Positions 51,141-60,057 of a stretch of 64,000 bases of DNA are shown here, piece by piece (the stretch's first letter is position 1; each line of letters begins with the position of its first letter). The notes below the pieces were generated by a model. It saw nothing but the letters and a program-made list of their open reading frames with translations, ran no database searches and was not told where the DNA came from. The DNA comes from Kordiimonas gwangyangensis DSM 19435 = JCM 12864 (GTDB taxonomy: Bacteria > Pseudomonadota > Alphaproteobacteria > Sphingomonadales > Kordiimonadaceae), in contig NZ_AQXF01000005.1 of the NCBI RefSeq assembly GCF_000375545.1, positions 21,547-85,546 of the forward strand. Direction: 5' to 3'. The position numbers and the translations under genes were made by a program.

Positions 51141-52031
51141 TTATATATTAGCCCTTTCAACATACAGATGGCGGAAATACTGCAGGAATTTCGCCGCGAC
51201 GGTCGAGAGCGGTTTTGCCTCGTCCGACAGGCCGACGACCTCATACCTGAGCTGCGGGCTGATGGGCGTATATTCGACACCGTCACCCCGGTGCGCAAGC
51301 GCGGTGAGGTGGTCCACCACCGCTACACCAGCCCCGTACCGCACCAGATTGCGCGCGATATAATAGGTTTGCACCGTGACCGCCGCATCCAACGTGACCC
51401 CTGCCCGCTGTGCCTCCGCCGCCACGAGCTGGGACAACGGGCCGCTATCCTTGATGCCAACCATGGCGTGGCCGTTCAGGTCCGCAAGCGTGACGCTTCT
51501 CGCATCCCCAAAAGCGCCGGGGCTGTGGGCACAGAGCATACGCCCGCCACCAATAGTATGACGCGTGAGGCCCGCGAGCTGTGGCGGGTTGAAGGCCACC
51601 GCCAGGTCGCACTTATGCTCCCTTATCGCAGTGACGATATCGGCGAAGTGCGCGGTGCCGATATCAAAGCTGACATCCGGGTTTTCAGCGCGGAACTGCG
51701 CCACCGCCATGGGTAGAAGGTCGAGCCCGAGCGCAGGCATGACCATAAGCCGCACATGGCCGGTACGGCCGGATTTGAGGTTGCTCGCGCGCCGCTCGAG
51801 CGACTGCAGCTGCTCCTGAATGCCTTTGACTTCTTCATAAAGCGCATGCGCTTCAGCCGTTGGCACCACCCTGCCCTTTACCCGCTCAAAAAGCGCATAA
51901 CCAAGGCTGTCTTCCGCGTGGCGCAACACCTTACTGACTGACGGCTGCGAGACATTGAGGAGCCGCGCCGCCCGGCTGACGGAACCGGTGGAGAACACCG
52001 CATGAAACACTTCGATATGGCGCAGGCGCAT
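51141..52031 (-). CDS. dgcR: LysR-family transcriptional regulator (DgcR-like)
   Basis: The 296-aa protein has an N-terminal winged helix-turn-helix (MRLRHIEVFHAVFSTGSVSRAARLLNVSQPSVSKVLRHAEDSLGYALFER, 1-50), a linker helix and a two-lobed effector domain (about 90-290). It is upstream of dgcN on the same strand, 97 bp away, unlike the divergent layout usual for LysR genes. DgcR of D-glutamate-degrading bacteria is known as a LysR activator of dgcN-dgcA, and this is the simplest role. The effector would be D-glutamate. Its own promoter lies in the 360-bp region before the starch operon. Confidence 0.78.
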   Translation of the reverse strand: MRLRHIEVFHAVFSTGSVSRAARLLNVSQPSVSKVLRHAEDSLGYALFERVKGRVVPTAEAHALYEEVKGIQEQLQSLERRASNLKSGRTGHVRLMVMPALGLDLLPMAVAQFRAENPDVSFDIGTAHFADIVTAIREHKCDLAVAFNPPQLAGLTRHTIGGGRMLCAHSPGAFGDARSVTLADLNGHAMVGIKDSGPLSQLVAAEAQRAGVTLDAAVTVQTYYIARNLVRYGAGVAVVDHLTALAHRGDGVEYTPISPQLRYEVVGLSDEAKPLSTVAAKFLQYFRHLYVERANI

Positions 52032-52392
52032 CAGCCATAACCTTTTTATATGGTTTTACCTCGCTCAGGTTTGGCACCGGCGGGGGCCGCTGTCAAATAC
52101 TCCGTATACTTCTGGCTTTTATGCAAAAATTGTCCACCACAACACTTTGAAAATCATAGACATGCAAAAAATAAATGGGAGTTTTTGAAAAATTCACGAA
52201 TTTTTTGCACATTTCTGCAAAAGATAATATTCTCGGGGTCGGGAAGGGCAAATGCTGCAGATGATGCACCCTATGTGTGCAAAACCTGTGCGAAATGTGT
52301 GCGGGATATGCGCGGAAACTGTGCAAAAAATGCGCGGTTTTGTGCGGGATCTGTGCGGCGTTTGTGCGGTTTTTGGGAAGGGAAATTCGACC
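52032..52392. other. Divergent control region, dgc operon and starch operon
   Basis: The first half (52090-52240) is AT-rich with TGCAAAA boxes at 52122, 52163 and 52216. The second half carries the 11-bp direct-repeat array described separately. An AAGGGAAA ribosome-binding site stands before the GH13 start at 52393. The open frame extends upstream of that start through the array, but the signal peptide with lipobox begins at 52393. Confidence 0.6.
52265..52373. repeat. Array of about ten 11-bp direct repeats (TGYGCRRNNNN)
   Basis: TGTGC or TGCGC starts at 52276, 52287, 52298, 52309, 52320, 52331, 52341, 52352 and 52363, an exact 11-bp period broken once by a 10-bp step. A weaker copy (TGCAC) begins at 52265. 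The consensus is TGTGCGG plus four variable, A/T-leaning bases. The array ends about 20 bp before the GH13 start codon. The period is near one helical turn, so all copies face the same side of the helix, which would suit cooperative protein binding. Confidence 0.85.
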
Positions 52393-53787
52393 ATGCGGAT
52401 CACGCGCATCGCCGCCATCACACTCGCGCTCCTGTCGCTAACAGGATGCTTTGAAGCACAAGATGATAGTATAGCACATGACCCTTATGAACCCAAGTCG
52501 GTGATGGAGGTCGAACACCCTGAGTGGACCCGGTCGGCGACCATCTACCAGATCAACACCCGGCAGTTTACCCCCGAGGGTACCTTCAAGACAGCGGAGG
52601 CAGAATTGCCGCGCCTCAAAGCACTGGGCGCGGATATCCTGTGGCTGATGCCGATCCACGAAATTGGTGAGAAGAACCGCAAGGGCACGCTTGGCAGCCC
52701 CTATGCGGTGAAAGACTATTATAGCGTGAACCCCGAGTTCGGCACTTTGGAAGACTTCAAGTCCTTCCTTGCCGCCGCCCACGCCCAAGGCATGCATGTG
52801 ATCATCGACTGGGTGGCGAACCACACCGCGTGGGACAATGCGTTGGCGACCGAACACCCCGACTGGTACGAGCGCGACTGGAAAGGCGACTTCCGCCCCA
52901 CGCCGTGGTGGGACTGGTCTGACATCATTGACCTCGACTATTCCAAACGCGACGTGCGGGAATATATGACCAAGGCACTGGTTTACTGGGTCAAGGACGT
53001 CGGCATTGACGGTTACCGCATCGATACTGCGGGTTTTGTACCCACTGACTTCTGGGAAAACGTGCGCGCGGAGCTGGACGCCATCAAACCCGTGTTCATG
53101 CTGGGCGAATGGGAAGACCGCGACCTCTACCGCAAGGCCTTTGACGCCACCTACGCCTGGTCATGGAACAAGGCGGTGCACGACATCGCCAAAGGCCACG
53201 CTGATACCGGCGCGCTGTTTGTTTATTATAGCTGGAACGAAAGCGCCTACCCGCGTGACGCCTACCGCATGACCTATACATCCAACCACGACCAGAACGC
53301 CTGGGAAGGCACGCAGTTCGAGCACTTCGGGCCCGCACTTGAAAACGCCATCGTGCTGTCGGTCGTCGGGGAAGGCATGCCGCTTATCTACAATGGGCAA
53401 GAGGCTGGCAACGAAAAACGGCTGGAGTTTTTCGAGAAAGACCCGATCAAATGGCGGGAACACTGGGTGGGTGACCTGTTCAAGAAGCTCTTTGCCCTTA
53501 AGCATGAGAACACCGCGCTCTGGAACGGGGCTGCGGGTGCGCGCATGATCTCTGTCGTGAACAGCGCGCCGAAACAGGTCCTGAGCTTTGTGCGCGAGAA
53601 TGAGCAGGACGGCGTGTTCGCACTGATGAACTTCTCAGGCGACGAGCAGACAATCAGCTTCAGTGAAGGCCCACACTATGGCGCTTATACCGACTATTTC
53701 ACCGGCGAGGCTGTGCGTTTTGATGCGTCATCAAGCGTGACCTTGCCCGCGTGGGGTTATAAGGTTTACGTGGCAGTACAGCAATAA
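52393..53787 (+). CDS. GH13 alpha-amylase-family lipoprotein
   Basis: The 464-aa protein has a lipoprotein signal (MRITRIAAITLALLSLTGC, lipidated C19) and a (beta/alpha)8 GH13 domain. The nucleophile is D211 (GIDGYRIDTAG), the acid/base E239 (VFMLGEWED) and the transition-state Asp D300 (YTSNHDQNAW). It also has the invariant DWVANHT block (139-145) and a C-terminal beta domain. It lacks the calcium loop of long amylases and is short, resembling cyclomaltodextrinase- or oligosaccharide-active periplasmic members. It would cut starch fragments at the outer membrane. A halogenase gene follows 18 bp later. AAGGGAAA precedes the ATG; the 11-bp repeat array lies just upstream. Confidence 0.86.
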   Translation: MRITRIAAITLALLSLTGCFEAQDDSIAHDPYEPKSVMEVEHPEWTRSATIYQINTRQFTPEGTFKTAEAELPRLKALGADILWLMPIHEIGEKNRKGTLGSPYAVKDYYSVNPEFGTLEDFKSFLAAAHAQGMHVIIDWVANHTAWDNALATEHPDWYERDWKGDFRPTPWWDWSDIIDLDYSKRDVREYMTKALVYWVKDVGIDGYRIDTAGFVPTDFWENVRAELDAIKPVFMLGEWEDRDLYRKAFDATYAWSWNKAVHDIAKGHADTGALFVYYSWNESAYPRDAYRMTYTSNHDQNAWEGTQFEHFGPALENAIVLSVVGEGMPLIYNGQEAGNEKRLEFFEKDPIKWREHWVGDLFKKLFALKHENTALWNGAAGARMISVVNSAPKQVLSFVRENEQDGVFALMNFSGDEQTISFSEGPHYGAYTDYFTGEAVRFDASSSVTLPAWGYKVYVAVQQ

Positions 53788-53805
53788 AGGCCGGGCATAG
53801 GCTTC

Positions 53806-55302
53806 ATGGACCATATCAGGAAGATTGTCATTGTGGGTGGCGGCTCGGCGGGTTGGATGACCGCCGCCGCCCTGTCGAACGCGCTTCGGGGCGGGGCCGA
53901 ACTCACCCTTGTGGAATCCGAGGAGATTGGCGTGGTGGGCGTGGGCGAAGCCACCATCCCGCCGATCAAGATTTTCAACCAGACACTGGGTCTTGATGAG
54001 GCCGAGTTCATGAAAGCGACCCAAGGCAGCTTCAAGCTCGGCATCGAGTTTGTGAACTGGGGAGCAAGCGGCCACCGCTACTTCCATCCGTTCGGTGACT
54101 TTGGCGCCAACTTCGATGCGGTGCAGCTTTACCATTACTGGCTGAAGGAACGCGCGGCGGGGGACCAGACCCCGCTTGATGACTATTCCATGGCGTGGGC
54201 AATGGCAAAGGCTGGCAAGTTCAGCCATCCAGCCACCGACCGCCGCATGGTGCAATCCACATTCGATTATGCCTACCATTTTGACGCCATCCTCTATGGC
54301 CGTTTCCTGCGCGCCTACAGCGAAGTACGCGGCGTGAAGCGGGTTGAAGGCAAGGTGGCGGATGTGGCCTTGCGTGGCGATGACGGTTTTATCGACCACC
54401 TCACGCTCGAGAGCGGGGAACAGATCAGCGGCGACCTGTTTGTTGACTGCACCGGCTTCCGTGGCCTGCTGATCGAAGGCGCGCTGAAAACCGGGTATAT
54501 GGACTGGACACACTGGCTGCCATGCGACCGCGCGGTTGCGGTGCCGTGCAAAAGCGCGGGTGAGTTCACACCCTACACACGCTCCACCGCCCTGGACGCG
54601 GGCTGGCAGTGGCGCATTCCGCTGCAGCACCGCACCGGCAATGGCTATGTATATTCCAGCCAGTACCTGAGCGATGATGAAGCGGCCTCAACGCTGCTCG
54701 CGGGCCTTGATGGAGAGCCGCTTGCCGACGTGCGGCCGCTGAGGTTCACCACCGGGCGGCGCAAGAAATTCTGGAACAAAAACTGTGTCGCCATCGGCCT
54801 TGCCGCGGGCTTCATGGAACCTTTGGAGAGCACGAGTCTGCATCTGGTGCAAACCGGCATCACCCGCCTGCTGGCGCTGTTCCCGACACGGGATTTCGAC
54901 CCCATGGCGGAAGAAGAATATAACCGCATCACCGCGGGCGAATACGAACGCACGCGGGACTTCCTCATCCTCCATTACCACGCCACAAAACGGCAGGACA
55001 CGCCGCTGTGGGCCTACTGCGCCAACATGGAAATTCCCGATAGCCTGACATATAAGATGGAGCAATTCCGCCGCGCGGGCCGCATTGTGGCGCATGAGTT
55101 GGAGCTGTTCAGGAACCCAAGCTGGCTCGCCGTCTATATCGGCCAGTTCATCATGCCCGAGCGCTACGACCCGATGGCCGACATGCGCGGGGTGGACGGC
55201 GCCAAGATGCTATCTGGCCTCCGACGTGTGATGAGCGAGGCTGCGGGTGCGATGCCCAGCCACAAAGACTTCGTCAAGCACTACTGCCCGGCAGCACAGT
55301 GA
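53806..55302 (+). CDS. Flavin-dependent tryptophan-halogenase-like protein (1)
   Basis: The 498-aa protein has the FAD loop IVGGGSAGW (9-17), the halogenase motif WQWRIP (W267-P272), the active-site lysine K77 (SFKLGIEF) and E341 in FMEPLESTS, all as in PrnA-type tryptophan halogenases. It should use FADH2, O2 and halide through hypohalous acid. No flavin reductase gene is adjacent. Members of this family occur next to TonB receptors in sugar-uptake loci of xanthomonads and Caulobacter-like bacteria, and some prefer bromide and free indoles. The gene follows the GH13 gene by 18 bp. Its last 22 bp overlap the convergent paralogue. The natural substrate is unknown. Confidence 0.88.
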   Translation: MDHIRKIVIVGGGSAGWMTAAALSNALRGGAELTLVESEEIGVVGVGEATIPPIKIFNQTLGLDEAEFMKATQGSFKLGIEFVNWGASGHRYFHPFGDFGANFDAVQLYHYWLKERAAGDQTPLDDYSMAWAMAKAGKFSHPATDRRMVQSTFDYAYHFDAILYGRFLRAYSEVRGVKRVEGKVADVALRGDDGFIDHLTLESGEQISGDLFVDCTGFRGLLIEGALKTGYMDWTHWLPCDRAVAVPCKSAGEFTPYTRSTALDAGWQWRIPLQHRTGNGYVYSSQYLSDDEAASTLLAGLDGEPLADVRPLRFTTGRRKKFWNKNCVAIGLAAGFMEPLESTSLHLVQTGITRLLALFPTRDFDPMAEEEYNRITAGEYERTRDFLILHYHATKRQDTPLWAYCANMEIPDSLTYKMEQFRRAGRIVAHELELFRNPSWLAVYIGQFIMPERYDPMADMRGVDGAKMLSGLRRVMSEAAGAMPSHKDFVKHYCPAAQ

Positions 55303-56783
55303 GTGCGGATGAAGTCGGTGTGCGCGGGCAGTTTGCTGGCGTGGCTTTCCATGATGGTGCGCAGGTCACGCAAGTACCCCTTTAGCCGGTCGCCGGTGAG
55401 GTTGGACGCCAGCGGCGAGTGCGCGCGAGGCCTAATGCCCTGCCCCCACATGACCTGAAGCCATGCGACCTCAGCGAACAGCTCATTCCCGTCACGGAAA
55501 ATAAGCGCGCTTTCTTCAAACAGCTGTATGCGAGCCTTGAGGCTTTCCGGCACATTCATATTCGCGCAGGCACGCCAGAAGTCACTGTCTGTGCGGGTGT
55601 TCGCATGATAGTGCAGGATGATGAAGTCGCGGATGCGTTCATACTCGAACGCCAGTTGGCGGTTATATTCCGCCCGCAAGCTGGGCTCCTCGCCCATAGT
55701 CGGGAACATCTGCACAAGGCGCACAATGCCGGTCTGGATCAGGTGGATGCTGGTACTCTCAAGCGGCTCCATAAAGCCGGATGAGAGGCCGATCGCCACA
55801 CAGTTCTTCTCCCAGAAGCTGTTGCGCCGCCCGGTCTTGAATTTGATCACGCGCGGGTCGGCAAGCGCTTTGCCTTCGAGGTTGGCCATCAGCACGCCGG
55901 TGGCTTCATCGTCGCTGATATAATCCGAGCAGAAGACATGGCCATTGCCCGCGCGGTGCTGCAGCGGAATGCGCCACTGCCAGCCTGCCTTGTGGGCGAT
56001 ACTTTGTGTGTAGGGCCGCATGCGCGCGCCATTTTCCGCAGGCACGGCGACCGCGCGGTCACACGGCAGCCAGTGGGTCCAGTCCTCATAACCGATACCA
56101 AGCGTTTCGCCGATCAGCAGCGCGCGGAAACCCGAACAGTCGATAAACAGGTCACCCTCAACGCTCTCGCCACTCTTCAGGCTGACGGAGGTGATGTTGC
56201 CGCTCGCGCCATCCACATTCGCGTGGGTGATGATGCCTTCAACACGTTTCACACCCGCGCCCTCGGCGCCCGCGCGCAGGAAACGCGCATAAAGCCCGGC
56301 ATCAAAATGGAAGGCGTAGACCAGCCCCTCAAGCGGGGTACTCGGGATTTGCGGCAGGCGCGTGAAACGGTCAGCCTTGGCGGCATGGTGGTTGAAGGAA
56401 TAATCCCACAGGTCGGACGTGTCGCCCTCCCCCCTCGCCTGCAGCCATACATGGTGAAAAGCGCTCATGCCCACCTGACGGCCAATGGGGCCGAACGCGT
56501 GCATATAACGGTCGCCCTCGGCACCCCAATTTTCAAACTCGATACCCAGTTTGATGGTGCCCCCGGTGGCTTTGAGGAATGCATCTTCATCAATGCCAAG
56601 GGCTTTGTTGAACACCTGAATGGGCGGGATGGTGGCTTCACCGACACCTACGGTGCCGATGTCATCAGATTCCACAAGCGTGATATCAAGCCGGTGACCA
56701 AGCATTTTGACAAGCAGCGCCGCGCTCATCCAGCCGGCGGTGCCACCGCCCACAATCACCACTTTCCGGACCGGAGTATTCAT
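55281..56783 (-). CDS. Flavin-dependent tryptophan-halogenase-like protein (2)
   Basis: The 500-aa product begins at the ATG at 56783; a TTG 9 bp further out is also open. It has [10 protein letters not shown] at the FAD site (9-18), K78 in [15 protein letters not shown], and FMEPLESTS with the catalytic Glu, so it is a complete halogenase. It is a paralogue of the gene at 53806 and points towards it; their 3' ends overlap by 22 bp. Convergent overlap of paralogues suggests inverted duplication and divergence. The maltose-type TonB receptor ends 97 bp upstream on the same strand, behind a terminator. Both halogenases may modify the receptor's cargo or a signal. Confidence 0.88.
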   Translation of the reverse strand: MNTPVRKVVIVGGGTAGWMSAALLVKMLGHRLDITLVESDDIGTVGVGEATIPPIQVFNKALGIDEDAFLKATGGTIKLGIEFENWGAEGDRYMHAFGPIGRQVGMSAFHHVWLQARGEGDTSDLWDYSFNHHAAKADRFTRLPQIPSTPLEGLVYAFHFDAGLYARFLRAGAEGAGVKRVEGIITHANVDGASGNITSVSLKSGESVEGDLFIDCSGFRALLIGETLGIGYEDWTHWLPCDRAVAVPAENGARMRPYTQSIAHKAGWQWRIPLQHRAGNGHVFCSDYISDDEATGVLMANLEGKALADPRVIKFKTGRRNSFWEKNCVAIGLSSGFMEPLESTSIHLIQTGIVRLVQMFPTMGEEPSLRAEYNRQLAFEYERIRDFIILHYHANTRTDSDFWRACANMNVPESLKARIQLFEESALIFRDGNELFAEVAWLQVMWGQGIRPRAHSPLASNLTGDRLKGYLRDLRTIMESHASKLPAHTDFIRTHCAAGQ

Positions 56784-56814
56784 AACCGTCAACCACTTGC
56801 CAGATAAAAGAAAT

Positions 56815-56840
56815 CCCCGCCGATAACTATACCGGCGGGG
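56815..56840 (-). terminator. Intrinsic terminator of the TonB receptor gene
   Basis: CCCCGCCG (56815-56822) and CGGCGGGG (56833-56840) form an 8-bp stem, 40 bp past the receptor stop; the minus strand then reads ATTTCTTTTATC. It partly insulates the downstream halogenase 2 gene. Confidence 0.75.
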
Positions 56841-56879
56841 ACATTTCGTTCAAGCAATCGCTTGGGGCTTACCCCGCAA

Positions 56880-59645
56880 TTACATTTTGTAGTTCAGGCC
56901 GAACAGGAAGGTACGACCATAGTTCTGGTAGTCACGCGTCTGGCGCGGGTCACCGTTATAGTAGGTGATGAACGGCTCGTTCGTCAGGTTATTGACCTGG
57001 AACAGGATCGACAGGCCGTCAATCCCCACTTCCGAAAGGTCATACCCGAGCTGCGCGTCAATGATGGTCTCTGCTTCTACGTCCACGAGGGTCCGGGCGA
57101 GGCTGAGCGTTGCCACTTCACCAAGGAATTTGGAGCGGTGACGTACGCTGGCACGCGCCTGGAAGCCATGGTCTTCATAGTAGAGCGTGCCGTTGATAAC
57201 GGTCTTCGACAGACCCGGCAGGGTGATTTCACTACCGGAGTTCGGGTCGATGATTTCACTCTTGGTGAAGGATGCCGAACCGAGCATACCGAAGCCGGAC
57301 AATTCTTCCGCGATCATGCTGAACGGGATAGCGGTCGAGAATTCGACGCCGTAGATCTTGCCGCCATCAAGGTTTTCCTTGAAGTCGCGACGACCAACGG
57401 TCGAGTTCGGGATGCCGTTATCGGGGATATTGTCCACGATCTGCGAGAGCGGGCCAAGGATATCAGCAAAATCGTAAGCTTCCGAAGAGCTGAACGGATA
57501 GCTCTGGATTTCCTTGTAGAAACCGCCGATGGACGCGTAACCGCCGTCACCAAAGTAGGTTTCATAGGCAAGGTCGAACTGCCAGGTCTTGAACGGCTTC
57601 AGTTGCGGGTTGCCGCCGCTGCCGGTGAAGATTTCAGCCGTGTTGTCCACGCCAAGGCTGAAGCCTGCGTTCATATCTGCCATCGGTGCACGGGCCAGAA
57701 CCTGCGCCACGCTGAAGCGGATCTTGTTGCTGTCATCAACATTGAAGCTGAGGTTCATGCTTGGCAGGAAGTCCCAGTATTTGGTGCCTTCGTCAACAGC
57801 CGTGAAGGCAACAACGTTGCCGTTCGGCGTTGAGTTGACTTGTACCGCAAAACCTTGCGAGCTCTGGTTCGTGTGAACCGCCTGTACGCCCACGTTACCG
57901 GTGATGAGGTCGGTCTCGATGTTGGCTTGGATATAGGCGTTGAACACCTTCTCCTGCACGGTCCAGCTGTTTGTGGTACGGCTCAGTTCGCTTTCTGCCG
58001 CATCGGTCAGCACATAAGCGCCGCTTTCAAAGAGCGCCAGCGCGTCATAGGAGAGCATGTCGCCCATGCCGATGAAGTCAAGCGAGGTCGGGTCCAAGAG
58101 GAACTCGGTCGGGACCGGAAGATCCGCCGGGTACTGCTTGAGGGTCAGGTAATAACCCTTGTCCAAGAGGCTCTTTTCACGGCGGGAATAGCGCACGCCG
58201 TATTCGATCGTCGACAGGAAGTCATTGTTGACCGACTGCTCGGCGCTCAGGCGGATGGCGTAAAGCTCGTCATCCGTCTCAGGCGCGTTGATGAAGCCGT
58301 CCTGCGCGTTCGAGTCCGGGTATGCACCCGCAGCCTCAAGACCACCACCCCAGCTGAGCGGACCGCCAAGCTGAATAAGGGTCGGGTCAGCATAGTTGAG
58401 ACCCGGCGTGAAGGTCATCACACCGTTTGCACCAATGCTGAAACCAAGATCATCGGTCGCGCCAACGCCACTACCACGGCCCGTGCCCGAATAGGTTTCC
58501 ATGTTGCTTTCAACACGCTCAACGCTTGAGTAGCTGAGGTCAGCTTCAAAGCGCCAGTTGTCGTTCAGGTCGTATTCGGTGTTCCAGCCGAGGGCGATGG
58601 TGTCGGCTTCGCGCTTGACGAAGTCGTTACGCACCACAACCTCAACGCCGTTGAACTGACCGTCGGTGATCAGGCCGTCAGACGCGGTCCAACCGTCCTG
58701 AAGCTGTGCGCCAGACCAGGAAAGCGGGATTTCGATACCGCGCAGGGTCTGCTCGTCATCAAACTTGGAATAGTAAGCGTCAATCGTGGTGCGGAACGCG
58801 CTGTCATGCGGCGCATATTCAAGCACACCGAGGAAACCGTCACGGGTCAGCTCGTTCGACTTCACGTAAGGCTTGGCACCACCAATCACGAGGTTGCCGT
58901 CAGCATTCGGGTTGTCGGTCGGGAAGCCCCAGGTGTTCCAGCGCTCTTCCTGTGTCGGCGAAACCATGCGGGCATAGCCGATGGCGATACCGATGGTGTC
59001 GTCAGCGAACTGATCAACGTAAGAAACGCTTGCGCGGTAGCCCGTCGCCGACGTGCCGGAGTTGAGCGCGCCGAGGTCAGCATACTCACCACGAACGTTC
59101 ACAACGATCGCGCGGTCACCGTAGCGCAGCGGCTTGATGGTCTGGAGGTCAACCGTACCGCCCACGGCCTGGCTTGTGAGGCTGGCGTCCGGCGTTTTGT
59201 AGATCACAACGCCGTTGATCAGCTCAGACGGATACTGGTCATACTCGACCGCGCGGCCATTGTTTGCCGACACCTGCTCACGGCCATTCAGCGTCGTGGT
59301 GGTGAAGTCAGGCGCGAGGCCACGGATGGAGATTACGTTTGCACGGCCGTCAAGGCGCTGGGCTGCGAGGCCCGGCAGGCGTGCGATCGATTCCGCGATG
59401 GAAGCGTCCGGCAGCTTGCCGATATCTTCAGCGGAGATCGCTTCAACGATGGAGCTGCTCTCGCGCTTGCGCGCAACCGAGCTCATGATACTGGCACGAA
59501 TACCAGTAACGGTAATTTCTTCGAGTTCAGAGACTTCTGAATCCTGGGTAGCATCTTCCTGTGCCAGCGCCGGGTTTGCCGCAAAGGCAATTGCCGACAG
59601 GGACGCAAATGATAACAGTTGTGACCTTAGTTTTGAGGTGCGCAT
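56880..59645 (-). CDS. TonB-dependent receptor, maltose/oligosaccharide type
   Basis: The 921-aa receptor starts at the ATG at 59645 with GGGAGG upstream, after which MRTSKLRSQLLSFASLSAIAFAANPALAQ is a signal peptide. A TonB box lies in ELEEITVTGIRAS (about 40-52). The plug has EDIGKLPDASIAESIARLPGLAAQR and VISIRGLAPDFTTTTLNGREQ, the signature of the large Caulobacter-type receptors (TIGR01782). The barrel ends in FLFGLNYKM. Caulobacter MalA is of this class and imports maltodextrins. Divergent transporter, amylase and glucosidase genes fit a maltodextrin ligand. There is no STN domain, so control is by a repressor rather than a sigma factor. Confidence 0.88.
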   Translation of the reverse strand: MRTSKLRSQLLSFASLSAIAFAANPALAQEDATQDSEVSELEEITVTGIRASIMSSVARKRESSSIVEAISAEDIGKLPDASIAESIARLPGLAAQRLDGRANVISIRGLAPDFTTTTLNGREQVSANNGRAVEYDQYPSELINGVVIYKTPDASLTSQAVGGTVDLQTIKPLRYGDRAIVVNVRGEYADLGALNSGTSATGYRASVSYVDQFADDTIGIAIGYARMVSPTQEERWNTWGFPTDNPNADGNLVIGGAKPYVKSNELTRDGFLGVLEYAPHDSAFRTTIDAYYSKFDDEQTLRGIEIPLSWSGAQLQDGWTASDGLITDGQFNGVEVVVRNDFVKREADTIALGWNTEYDLNDNWRFEADLSYSSVERVESNMETYSGTGRGSGVGATDDLGFSIGANGVMTFTPGLNYADPTLIQLGGPLSWGGGLEAAGAYPDSNAQDGFINAPETDDELYAIRLSAEQSVNNDFLSTIEYGVRYSRREKSLLDKGYYLTLKQYPADLPVPTEFLLDPTSLDFIGMGDMLSYDALALFESGAYVLTDAAESELSRTTNSWTVQEKVFNAYIQANIETDLITGNVGVQAVHTNQSSQGFAVQVNSTPNGNVVAFTAVDEGTKYWDFLPSMNLSFNVDDSNKIRFSVAQVLARAPMADMNAGFSLGVDNTAEIFTGSGGNPQLKPFKTWQFDLAYETYFGDGGYASIGGFYKEIQSYPFSSSEAYDFADILGPLSQIVDNIPDNGIPNSTVGRRDFKENLDGGKIYGVEFSTAIPFSMIAEELSGFGMLGSASFTKSEIIDPNSGSEITLPGLSKTVINGTLYYEDHGFQARASVRHRSKFLGEVATLSLARTLVDVEAETIIDAQLGYDLSEVGIDGLSILFQVNNLTNEPFITYYNGDPRQTRDYQNYGRTFLFGLNYKM

Positions 59646-60057
59646 GCAATCCTCCCCTTCCGATATAAACTCGCCTACGACCGGCACTTCCCTACACTAA
59701 AGTACCAGTCAGCACTGATGGCACCCCCTTCCTCTGGGGTGCTTTGGTGTTCCCTGTTTACAAATTGCGTCCATTTTTTTGCAAAAATCAAGCGCTTTTT
59801 TCATATTTTTGCCATTTATTGCAAAAGCGTGAAAGGGCGTATCATTCCTGCAACAACCCCACTTTACCGCAATATTTTTAATAATTTGCTAAACGTTTGT
59901 GGGGTTCTCAGCGCTTTTTGCAGGTCATGCACCAGAGGTAGTGAAAAATATTTCATTTACTTTTTGCATTTTTTGCAAAAACTGATATGACGAAACTTGC
60001 CACGGGGAATGGCACACCAAAAGTTAAGGTCGCAGTATCTAGGGAAGAGGGGTTTTC
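59646..60057. promoter_or_regulatory. Divergent control region of starch locus with TTTTTGCAAAAA palindromes
   Basis: Two exact TTTTTGCAAAAA palindromes lie at 59776-59787 and 59970-59981, each roughly 80-130 bp from one of the divergent starts, plus TGCAAAA at 59820 and an AAACGTTT core at 59891-59898. These are candidates for a LacI-type or similar sugar-responsive regulator. The same TGCAAAA word recurs before the GH13 gene at 52393. No regulator gene is in the window. Confidence 0.55.

Noticed and set aside
52265..52373. CRISPR array or iteron-type replication origin
   Set aside because: The 11-bp unit is far too short for CRISPR, and there is no rep gene, DnaA-box cluster or plasmid feature nearby.
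52252..52392. N-terminal extension of the first GH13 gene through the 11-bp repeat array
   Set aside because: The frame is open, but the lipoprotein signal with its SD starts at 52393, and a Cys-rich extension before a signal peptide would not be exported normally.
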